A DNA stretch of 64,000 nt from positions 1 through 64,000 of the forward strand of contig NZ_BAMZ01000024.1 in the NCBI RefSeq assembly GCF_000964225.1, in the 5' to 3' direction. This document shows positions 45,672-52,885 of the stretch, piece after piece. The notes under the pieces were generated by a model. That model saw only the letters and a program-made list of their open reading frames with translations, ran no database searches and was not told where the DNA came from. Each line of letters opens with the position of its first letter. Position 1 is the stretch's first letter. This DNA comes from Acetobacter syzygii. Lineage in GTDB: Bacteria > Pseudomonadota > Alphaproteobacteria > Acetobacterales > Acetobacteraceae. Position numbers and translations under genes: made by a program.

Positions 45672-46166
45672 TTAACCCTGATGACAGGGAAGAGCGTGGT
45701 ACTTTCGGTTAAAATAAACAAGCCCTTCGGCTGTATTGTGGCACACAATACCTTGTACGGCACCAAAAATAACACTGTGGGTGCCGACCTCCACAATCTG
45801 GTTGATCAGGCAGTCAAAGGTTGCCACAGCCTCCTGCAATACGGGCGCACCAGTGGCCAATGTGTGCCAGTGCCCGATTGCAAAGCGCTCTTCCATGCTG
45901 TTCGGACTGGCAAAATGGTTGGAGAGATTCTGCTGGCTGGATGCGAGAACATTGACGCATAACGCTCCCCCCTCATAAAAGGCGGTGCGCGCACGGCTGC
46001 TGCGATTCAGGCAGACCAGCAATGTGGGTGGCGTATCGGTAACAGAACAAACGGCAGAGGCAGTGAATCCAACCGGGTTATCCAGTGTTCCTGTTGTTAC
46101 AATATTAACGGCCGCACCCAATCTGGCCATGGCTTCACGATAGGCACTGGTCTCCGGAGCCAACAT
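45672..46166 (-). CDS. Flavin reductase family protein (RutF/HpaC-like)
   Basis: A 164-residue FMN-binding split-barrel protein. Visible motifs are GAAVNIVTTGTLDNPVGFTASAVCSVTDTPPTLLVCLNR, NVLASSQQNLSNHFA and HSVIFGAVQGI. These proteins reduce FMN or FAD with NAD(P)H for a partner monooxygenase. No monooxygenase is beside it, so the partner is unknown. The ATG at 46166 is 62 bp from the divergent hydrolase gene. Confidence 0.88.
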   Translation of the reverse strand: MLAPETSAYREAMARLGAAVNIVTTGTLDNPVGFTASAVCSVTDTPPTLLVCLNRSSRARTAFYEGGALCVNVLASSQQNLSNHFASPNSMEERFAIGHWHTLATGAPVLQEAVATFDCLINQIVEVGTHSVIFGAVQGIVCHNTAEGLVYFNRKYHALPCHQG

Positions 46167-46228
46167 CTGCTGTCCTCATCATAACGGTTGATGGCTACGT
46201 GTTTGTGCATGAAACAAAGAGGAAAGCA

Positions 46229-47248
46229 ATGATCGAGGACGCTCTTTCCGGCACGACGTGCGTGCGAACGGCCCGGCGGGGGCGTCTGGGATGCATTATG
46301 CTCGATAAGCCCAAACGGCTGAATGCTGTGGATCTGGAAATGGCAATCGGCATTGAGCGTGTTCTTAATGCCTGGCGGCATGACCCTTTTGTGCACACCG
46401 TATTGCTGCAAAGCAGTTCCTCTCGTGCGTTCTGTGCTGGAGGAGACCTTAAAGCCATACGCGATATGCTGGTTATGTTTGGCCCCGATGCTGCCTTTGT
46501 GCTGATGAACCGCGTTTACCAGACCATGCAGTTGATCGCGGATTATTCCAAACCCGTTGTGTCGTTCATGGATGGCATAGCCATGGGGGGTGGTGTTGGG
46601 CTGGGCGGACATGCGCGCTACCGCGTTGTAACCGAGCGGTCCGTTATTGCCATGCCAGAAACCGCCATAGGGCTGGTGCCCGATGCCGGTGGGTCATGGC
46701 TTTTATCCCGTGCACCCGGTGGAGCAGGGCTGCGTCTGGCACTTACCGGAGGCCGCATGAATGGGGCAGAGGCCCAGAGCATGGGATTTGCGGACTATGT
46801 TATTCCATCCGAAAGTCTGGATGATCTGCGCGGTTTGCTGGCGCTTAAACCGGCAGAAGAGGTGTTTGAGCTGATCCGGCCCTTATCTGCACCAGCAGAA
46901 GTCCCTGCTATGGCTGAATACGATCCATCGGCCAGTCTGGAGCAGATTGTGCGGGGTGTGGAACGTGGTAAGCACCCTACGGCTAGATCGGATTTAAAAA
47001 GTATAGCGCGTGGGTGTCCAACATCCATTTTTGCCGCGTGGTATGGTTGGCACGCAGCACGGAGGGCGTCTTCCTTGCAGGAGGCATTTGCTATTGAAGG
47101 GCGTCTGGTGCGGTACATGCTCGGACGCCCGGATTTTATTGAAGGGGTGAGAGCCCGCCTGATTGACCGGGATAATATGCCCATCTGGCATCCACGCGTA
47201 CTGGCGGCGGTGGATGTGCGACCTCTGGAGGCAGCTTTGGCAGAATAA
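46229..47248 (+). CDS. Enoyl-CoA hydratase/isomerase family, 3-hydroxyisobutyryl-CoA hydrolase-like
   Basis: A 339-residue crotonase-fold protein. It has the oxyanion-hole blocks SRAFCAGGDLKAI and MGGGVGLGGHARYRV, and MPETAIGLVPDAGGSWLLSRAPG with the acidic pair (Glu/Asp) of HIBCH-type hydrolases. The length (about 340 rather than 260) fits 3-hydroxyisobutyryl-CoA hydrolase of valine breakdown better than a simple hydratase. RBS GAGGAAA precedes the ATG at 46229. Other valine genes are not seen here. It converges with the acetate transporter gene. Confidence 0.85.
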   Translation: MIEDALSGTTCVRTARRGRLGCIMLDKPKRLNAVDLEMAIGIERVLNAWRHDPFVHTVLLQSSSSRAFCAGGDLKAIRDMLVMFGPDAAFVLMNRVYQTMQLIADYSKPVVSFMDGIAMGGGVGLGGHARYRVVTERSVIAMPETAIGLVPDAGGSWLLSRAPGGAGLRLALTGGRMNGAEAQSMGFADYVIPSESLDDLRGLLALKPAEEVFELIRPLSAPAEVPAMAEYDPSASLEQIVRGVERGKHPTARSDLKSIARGCPTSIFAAWYGWHAARRASSLQEAFAIEGRLVRYMLGRPDFIEGVRARLIDRDNMPIWHPRVLAAVDVRPLEAALAE

Positions 47249-47264
47249 GCGCAAAGCTGCCTGT

Positions 47265-47294
47265 AACAGCAGGTTGGGTGTTTAACCTGCTGTT
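47265..47294. terminator. Hairpin between convergent hydrolase and acetate transporter genes
   Basis: A perfect 11-bp stem pairs AACAGCAGGTT (47265-47275) with AACCTGCTGTT (47284-47294). It overlaps the stop of the transporter gene. No T-run is present on either side. Confidence 0.55.
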
Positions 47295-47881
47295 GGGGAG
47301 TAGGGACCAACGGGCAAAACGCTGCGTTTGAACTGGATTTCCAGAATTTCTGCCGCGGCCAGATAAACAGCGGACAGGCCGCAAACCAGCCCTTCATATC
47401 CAGCCAGTACAGTCAGGCCGGGTTGGGCCAGCAGGTCTGCAAGTCCAAGCAGGACAAACAGAATGACCAGCGTGCCAAAAATAACCTGATGAGCGCGTGT
47501 GGCGCGCAGCGTGCCCAAAAACAGGACAAAGGTGAATAATCCCCAAAGGAGCAGATAGCTCCCCACCAGTTCGGGTGAGCTGGCAGCAACAATGCCAGTG
47601 TGTGGCATGGCAATAAGCGCAACCAGAGTAAGCCAGAATGCACCGTAGGAGATAAAAGCGGTCATACCGAAGGTATTGCCAGCACCGTACTCCAATATAC
47701 CCGCAATAATCTGGGCTATTCCGCCAAAAAGCAGGCCCATGGCCAAAATGGCCGATCCCATGGGCACAAACCCCGCATTGTGCAGGTTGAGTAAAATGGT
47801 GGTCATGCCAAACCCCATAAGACCAAGAGGTGCAGGGTTGGCACGCAGTGGGATATGTGACGAAAGGTCAGTTTGAGCCAT
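47282..47881 (-). CDS. satP: Acetate/succinate transporter, GPR1/FUN34/YaaH family
   Basis: A 199-residue membrane protein with six hydrophobic segments. It opens with the family mark NPAPLGLMGFGMTT (residues 15-28) and contains GGIAQIIAGILEYGAGNTFG. The E. coli SatP carries acetate and succinate with protons. In acetic acid bacteria a related protein may serve either uptake or export of acetate during overoxidation. The ATG is at 47881 with AAGAAGAAC-type purine stretch upstream. The 174 bp between it and the FUSC gene are AT-rich and hold no gene. Confidence 0.9.
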   Translation of the reverse strand: MAQTDLSSHIPLRANPAPLGLMGFGMTTILLNLHNAGFVPMGSAILAMGLLFGGIAQIIAGILEYGAGNTFGMTAFISYGAFWLTLVALIAMPHTGIVAASSPELVGSYLLLWGLFTFVLFLGTLRATRAHQVIFGTLVILFVLLGLADLLAQPGLTVLAGYEGLVCGLSAVYLAAAEILEIQFKRSVLPVGPYSPTAG

Positions 47882-48055
47882 GGTGGTTCTTCTTGTGTTA
47901 ATTCATGTAATGGCTCGTTTATAAGAGGTGTTTTTGGTTTAAGTTCCCATAAAAAATAAATTAATGCCGTAAAAACTAATTTATTAAATGGTTTTATAAA
48001 GTTCATCGCTCTCAAAAATTTGTTTTTTACAGTATTCGAGGGCGGGGCGCTGCCC

Positions 48056-50323
48056 CTACCTCGTAAAAGTGGAGGCCGGTGCAGGATGCACAGAAACGGT
48101 TGTGGCCGCCAGTGGACTATCTTCCGTTAGCTGGATGGGGCCATGGTCATGGAAAAAACCGGGGATTGAAAGAATAATGCTCGCCGCCTGCTCCAGGCAG
48201 GACAAGGTTCTGTCCCGCGTTAGGGAAAGCCCGGCTTCTTCCGTTGGAATGGTGCGGATGGCAAGAGCTGCCTGCCGGAGCGCACCGGCTGTTTCTGCCG
48301 GATTATGGCGTAGCAGGGAAAAAGCTTTAAAAGCTTTGTCCAGTGCGGCATGGGCCTGTGGGTCCAGCGTTGCATGGGCGGCGTTCCATTTAAGCCGGAC
48401 AATCAACCGCCCGAGCGAGAGCGATGCAAACGCGGCATCCGTATAGCCTTGGCGGTCTATGTTGGTGGACATAAAGGAAAGGCGCATCATCAAACGCGAG
48501 ATTTTCTGGAGTTGCAGCCCCTCCCATGCGACCCATGGTTCCGTACGGTCGGAGGGTGTGCGGGCCAGTTTTTGAATACTACGGGTGAGCGATGTGACCA
48601 GTCGGGCGGCATCCAGCCTGTGGTCAGCAGGTAGAATAACCCTAAACACCACTGCCAGTAGCGCGCAGGCAACCAGAATACTCATCCAGTTGTTGGTCAG
48701 GGTCAGGTCATTATAAACAATCGGGTTATCGACCGAGAGCATCATGGTAAAAAAGACGGCATAGCCAAATGCACCAATGCTGTAGCGTGGGTGGAATTGC
48801 AACCACACACCGGGCAGCAGGAACAGGCACAGGCTGAGCCAGAGCAATGGATAGCCATCTATGCGTGGCAGGGCCAGCGTATGGCATAAAAACCCCATGG
48901 GAATAGCCAGCATGGTGCCAGTTGCCATCATGGGGCTGGCCTTGGCGGCAGAAGGGGTGGTGGACAAAAGGCTGGATGCGGCAACGGTGTATATGATCAG
49001 CAGTGGGCCAGAACTCCAGTGCAGAATATACCATAACATACCGGCCAGCAGGGCAATAAAGCTGCCTCGCACACCGTTACGCAATGCTGTTGGCCATTCC
49101 AGATAGGGCTGAATGTTGGCCTGTGTGCGGTCCGGCCGCAGGCTGGTCAGGTCATGCAGGGCCAGATCCATCTGTACCAGTGCATCCCGCGTGTTATCCA
49201 GCGCGGCCAGTGTGGCGGGGTTGGATGTCTGGCGGGCAAGCTGTTCCAGAGTTTTCAGCGCATCGTGCAGGCAGGTGGAAAGAGGGGTTGGGTTTTTCAG
49301 CCAGTCCGGCTGTTCGCTTAACTCCAGCACGCGGCCCAGAGTTTGCGCAACCAGCAGGTGAACACTTCGTGTTTCCTCTACCCCGGCAGAAAAAGTTAGC
49401 CAGTACGGGTGGTAGCTCACAATCAGTCCGGTCAGGCGGCTCAGGCACAGGCGCAGGTTGCGCACACGGTTTTGCATATCCGGGTCGTCGGCTGCGGCAA
49501 ATTCTATGGCGGGAGTCAGGCCCGCCATGTTGGCCAGTAATTTGCTGCGGCTGTCGTAGATTGGCTGGCCGAACCCGCGGAAAGCCGTGTTGGCTGCAGC
49601 TGCTTTTTGTTCCTGTTTTTCCAGTGTGTTGATCACGGTTGTTTCTAGCGCTTCGGGCGTAACCCGTTCGCTCTCAGCTTTATGGAAAGTTCTGGCGTGG
49701 AGAACCGTTTCCCGGAAAGCCTGCCCCAGTTTGTAAAGCACTGTGCTGGGTTTGCGGGGAGATGTAACCATGAACACGCAGGCCGTTACCACAATGCCGG
49801 TTGCCACAACGGAAAGGCGGCTCATGGCAGATAGAAAAATGCCATCTGGGTTGGCGAAGGCGGGTGCCGCAATAATTACAATTGTATAGCCGGTAAGTAC
49901 GGCCGCATACGCCCGGAAAAAACGCAGGAACGTGGCTACCATACAGGCAAGGCCAACAAAAACGGACAGAACAGCAAAATACAAAACCGGGGATTGCACA
50001 AAAATGGCCATAACCCCAACGCTAATGGTCGCCCCGATCAGGGTGCCGATAAGACGCCACACACTTTTGGAAACCATGGCCCCCACGGTGGGGTTTGCCA
50101 CAATCAGCACGGTCGTGGCCGCGCTCAGCGGGGACTGGAGCTGGAAAACGAATGCCAGAAAAAGGGCAATCCCAACGGACAGAAACACCCGTGCCGTATA
50201 GCCAGCAGTCGCCACAAAACCGTTCCATCTGGCATCGTTGGTAAACAGTGCCGGGGCAACGCGACTGCTGATCCATTGCAGGAACGATGGAGCAGCGGCT
50301 GGCAGGTCAGATTGTGTTGGCAT
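48056..50323 (-). CDS. FUSC family membrane protein, aromatic acid exporter (AaeB)-like
   Basis: A 755-residue inner-membrane protein of the fusaric acid resistance/AaeB type. It has two blocks of five to six hydrophobic segments (residues ~45-185 and ~395-550), each followed by a soluble helical domain. FUSC proteins export aromatic acids together with a membrane fusion protein; no such partner is found here. I take the ATG at 50323 (a TTG 4 codons upstream is weaker). It overlaps the marR stop by 17 bp and is translationally coupled to it. Confidence 0.87.
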   Translation of the reverse strand: MPTQSDLPAAAPSFLQWISSRVAPALFTNDARWNGFVATAGYTARVFLSVGIALFLAFVFQLQSPLSAATTVLIVANPTVGAMVSKSVWRLIGTLIGATISVGVMAIFVQSPVLYFAVLSVFVGLACMVATFLRFFRAYAAVLTGYTIVIIAAPAFANPDGIFLSAMSRLSVVATGIVVTACVFMVTSPRKPSTVLYKLGQAFRETVLHARTFHKAESERVTPEALETTVINTLEKQEQKAAAANTAFRGFGQPIYDSRSKLLANMAGLTPAIEFAAADDPDMQNRVRNLRLCLSRLTGLIVSYHPYWLTFSAGVEETRSVHLLVAQTLGRVLELSEQPDWLKNPTPLSTCLHDALKTLEQLARQTSNPATLAALDNTRDALVQMDLALHDLTSLRPDRTQANIQPYLEWPTALRNGVRGSFIALLAGMLWYILHWSSGPLLIIYTVAASSLLSTTPSAAKASPMMATGTMLAIPMGFLCHTLALPRIDGYPLLWLSLCLFLLPGVWLQFHPRYSIGAFGYAVFFTMMLSVDNPIVYNDLTLTNNWMSILVACALLAVVFRVILPADHRLDAARLVTSLTRSIQKLARTPSDRTEPWVAWEGLQLQKISRLMMRLSFMSTNIDRQGYTDAAFASLSLGRLIVRLKWNAAHATLDPQAHAALDKAFKAFSLLRHNPAETAGALRQAALAIRTIPTEEAGLSLTRDRTLSCLEQAASIILSIPGFFHDHGPIQLTEDSPLAATTVSVHPAPASTFTR

Positions 50324-50780
50324 GGTGTGCTTCAAGCAGGGTGGACAAGGAATGTATCAGGGCATCGGTCTGGGTAGGCGGAAGGGCCTGTTTTATGTCC
50401 TGCTCCAGATCGGCGGCAATCTGGTGGAACAGGCGGCACTGTTCCTGCCCGGCCTCTGTCAGGAACAGGCGTTTGGCGCGGCGGTCCTGCGCATCGGGCT
50501 TGCGGGTAATAAGCCCCTGTTTTTCCAGCAGGTCCAGAACGCGGACCAATGCTGAGCAATCTATGTTCATGGTGTGGGCAAGGTCACGCTGGGTTGCGCC
50601 CTTGGGGAGCATCCGCAGGTAGGCCATGGGGCGCATGACAGCCAGTGTCATACCGTGTGGGCGTAACGCACGGTCTAAGCCTGTACGCCATAGCGTTGCC
50701 AGCCGCATAACCCGGAAGGTTAGTGCCATGCCGGGAAAAAACGTCTCATCCAGTGTGGACACATCGTGTCTGTCAGTCAT
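50307..50780 (-). CDS. MarR family transcriptional regulator
   Basis: A 157-residue winged-helix regulator. The DNA-binding part is at residues ~60-110 (KGATQRDLAHTMNIDCSALVRVLDLLEKQGLITRK), followed by the wing DAQDRRAKRLFLTEAG. Helices at both ends form the dimer. It overlaps and precedes the FUSC efflux gene, a common pair where a phenolic or aromatic acid releases MarR. The operator was not found by eye; the upstream region (50781-50979) contains TATAGTTGATATAAAAACTATA (interrupted repeat) near 50805, a possible site. Confidence 0.9.
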   Translation of the reverse strand: MTDRHDVSTLDETFFPGMALTFRVMRLATLWRTGLDRALRPHGMTLAVMRPMAYLRMLPKGATQRDLAHTMNIDCSALVRVLDLLEKQGLITRKPDAQDRRAKRLFLTEAGQEQCRLFHQIAADLEQDIKQALPPTQTDALIHSLSTLLEAHHANTI

Positions 50781-50979
50781 GTCGGGTCATAAATTAGCGT
50801 CATTATAGTTGATATAAAAACTATATGCGCAAATTAGAACAGGGTTGCGTATGGGTCAATCACGTTTCTTGAATGAATCAATCTGTAATCGGCGCGCTCC
50901 ATGCCCTGTGGGTATGGGCGCTATCCATGGTGCCAAACCTTGAAAGGGAGCGGTTTTTGTGTGCATCATACGCTCACTT

Positions 50980-51189
50980 GATGGTGCCCCCTATCGGGGG
51001 TGAAAAGGGAAGATCGGTGCAAGGCCGTCGCTGCCCCCGCAACTGTAAGTGTCCATCGCGTTCCGCTGGAGCCTCTGCTTCAGGGTCAGTCACTGGTTCC
51101 TCTCGGGAATCGGGAAGGCTCGGAACGGTGCCTGAGCATCGGCCAATGGTCGGTGCAGGGCTTGGGTGCAAGCCAGGAGACCTGCCATC
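50980..51189 (+). ncRNA. Cobalamin riboswitch (aptamer)
   Basis: The conserved core is present: GTGAAAAGGGAA, GGTGCAA, GCTGCCCCCGCAACTGTAAG (about 51030-51049), a later CACTGG and GGGAAGGC, and the B12 box AGCCAGGAGACCTGCC at 51171-51186. The closing helix P1 can be drawn between GATGGT (50980-50985) and GCCATC (51184-51189). It lies upstream of the DUF1636-cobW-cobN operon, which it should switch off when adenosylcobalamin is plentiful. Confidence 0.95.
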
Positions 51190-51383
51190 GCAAGGAGATT
51201 AAGGCCATTCCCCCACGGAATGGTTGTGTTCTGGCGTTGTATGCTGGCGGGGTGCCCGGCATATGCGAATGTGCCTTCAAGGTGCGTTTTCTTTGCCGCG
51301 CGTGTGGCAAGGAGCTGGTTGCTGTTGCCCTATGCCTGCCGCTGTGCCTCCACAAATGGTGCCTCGGTATATTGGAAAGATGC
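51190..51383 (+). other. Leader between the B12 aptamer and the DUF1636 gene
   Basis: About 195 bases follow the aptamer. AAGGAG lies at 51192-51197 but no ATG, GTG or TTG start is at a suitable distance. A hairpin CCATTCC/GGAATGG (51205-51223) follows and may be part of the expression platform. The first gene with a good ribosome binding site starts at 51384. A 55-codon cysteine-rich frame (51220-51387) crosses this part. I cannot support a gene here with confidence. Confidence 0.5.
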
Positions 51384-51824
51384 ATGACCGCAGAACAACC
51401 CCAGCTTTCTTCAGGTAATCACCCGGTCAGCGTAAGCCAGCCAGTGCTGCATGTGTGTGTGACGTGCAGGCGTGGTGGGCCAGCTATGGCACATCCACCG
51501 GGAGCACAACTGCTGGAGCGTTTGCAAACCCTGCTGGATGCGGAGCAGCAGGCGGGCGCAACGTCTGCTGTTCAGTTGCGTTCGGTTGCCTGTCTGGCTG
51601 CGTGCGATCAGGGGTGTACTGCAGCCATAGCCATGGAGGGCAGGTGGACATGGCTGCTCGGCCACCTGGGGCCGGAAAAAGCGGACGATCTTTTGGCCTA
51701 TGCACGTTTGTATGCGGCATCTTCCAAAGGGACTGTCATGCCGTCCCGCCGTCCTGCATCCCTTGCCAACATGGTGCTGGGGCGTGTGCCTGCACTGCTT
51801 TATAATGAACAGGAAAAACCATGA
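51384..51824 (+). CDS. DUF1636 family cysteine-rich protein
   Basis: A 146-residue soluble protein of the DUF1636 family, which often precedes cobW or cobN genes. Five cysteines at residues 25, 28, 70, 74 and 78 (VCVTCRR and ACLAACDQGC) form a layout like thioredoxin-fold [2Fe-2S] ferredoxins. An iron-sulfur cluster or metal ion is therefore likely, perhaps for electron delivery or metal handling during corrin synthesis. GGAAAG precedes the ATG at 51384. Its stop overlaps cobW by 4 bp. It is the first gene under the cobalamin riboswitch. Confidence 0.82.
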   Translation: MTAEQPQLSSGNHPVSVSQPVLHVCVTCRRGGPAMAHPPGAQLLERLQTLLDAEQQAGATSAVQLRSVACLAACDQGCTAAIAMEGRWTWLLGHLGPEKADDLLAYARLYAASSKGTVMPSRRPASLANMVLGRVPALLYNEQEKP

Positions 51825-52873
51825 CTGCTGCCAAAACACGGGTCCCCGTGACCATTATCACCGGGTTTTTGGGGGCTGGTAAAACCACTTTGCTCCGGAA
51901 TCTGCTCCATCGCGCACAAGGGCACCGTATTGCCGTAGTGGTCAACGAGTTTGGCTCCCTTGGTATTGATGGCGAAATCCTGCGTGGATGCGGGGTGGAA
52001 GGCTGCCGTGAGGAAGATATTGTAGAGCTGACCAATGGGTGTTTATGCTGCACGGTGGCGGATGATTTTTTGCCAACCATGGAGGCTTTGCTGGATCGGG
52101 CCGATCCGCCCGAACATGTTGTGATAGAGACATCTGGTCTGGCCCTGCCAAAACCGTTGCTCAAGGCATTTGGCTGGCCCACGGTGCGTAACCGTATGAC
52201 TGTGGATGGGGTTGTCGCTGTGGTGGATGCACCTGCTGTGGCAGCGGGTCGCTTTGCGGATGATCCACAGGCTGTGGAAGCACAGCGGGCGGAAGATCCA
52301 TCCCTTGATCACGATAACCCTTTAGCGGAAGTGTTTGAAGACCAGATCAATGCAGCCGACCTTGTTGTGTTGAACAAAACGGACCTGCTGGATGCCGCAC
52401 AGCTGGATGCGGTAGAGCAGGATATTCGTAACCTGGCTCCCCGGCCTGTACAGATTATCCGGGCAGCGGAAGGTAAGGTGGACCCTGCCGTATTATTGGG
52501 GATTGGCGCAGCAGCCGAGAGCGATCTGGCTGCCCGTCCCTCCCACCATGATGCGGAAGATGGCGAGCATGAGCACGATGATTTTGAAAGTTTTGTTGTT
52601 GCCGTGCCAGAACAGCAGACGGTCGATCAGTTTTTGACCAGTTTACAAAATACCGCACGCAGGTTTGATGTTCTTCGGATGAAAGGGTTTGCTGCGGTTT
52701 GCAACAAACCCATGCGGCTGGCGGTACAGGGAGTAGGCAGCCGCTTCCGGCATGAGTTTGATCGCCCCTTGGGTGCCGCGGAAGAGCGCACGGGCCGTAT
52801 TGTGGTTATTGGCCAGAAAGGGCTGGATGCTGTAGCCATTGCCACGGCATTGGCAGGCAGACTGGTCGCGTAA
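51821..52873 (+). CDS. cobW: CobW family GTP-dependent metallochaperone
   Basis: A 350-residue G3E GTPase. Walker A GFLGAGKTT is at residues 15-23, the metal-binding CLCC at 74-77 and NKTDLLD (guanine specificity) near 180. A His/Asp-rich stretch (HHDAEDGEHEHDD) links to the CobW C-terminal domain. The family loads cobalt (CobW) or zinc onto client enzymes; next to cobN a cobalt role in chelation is most likely. It starts at ATG 51821 in a 4-bp overlap with the DUF1636 gene. Confidence 0.94.
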   Translation: MTAAKTRVPVTIITGFLGAGKTTLLRNLLHRAQGHRIAVVVNEFGSLGIDGEILRGCGVEGCREEDIVELTNGCLCCTVADDFLPTMEALLDRADPPEHVVIETSGLALPKPLLKAFGWPTVRNRMTVDGVVAVVDAPAVAAGRFADDPQAVEAQRAEDPSLDHDNPLAEVFEDQINAADLVVLNKTDLLDAAQLDAVEQDIRNLAPRPVQIIRAAEGKVDPAVLLGIGAAAESDLAARPSHHDAEDGEHEHDDFESFVVAVPEQQTVDQFLTSLQNTARRFDVLRMKGFAAVCNKPMRLAVQGVGSRFRHEFDRPLGAAEERTGRIVVIGQKGLDAVAIATALAGRLVA

Positions 52874-52885
52874 GGGCAGGCCGCC

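Noticed and set aside
51000-51383. An N-terminal extension of the DUF1636 protein (open for 128 codons upstream)
   Set aside because: It runs through the riboswitch aptamer, which is not translated in any known case, and the family normally starts close to the first CxxC.
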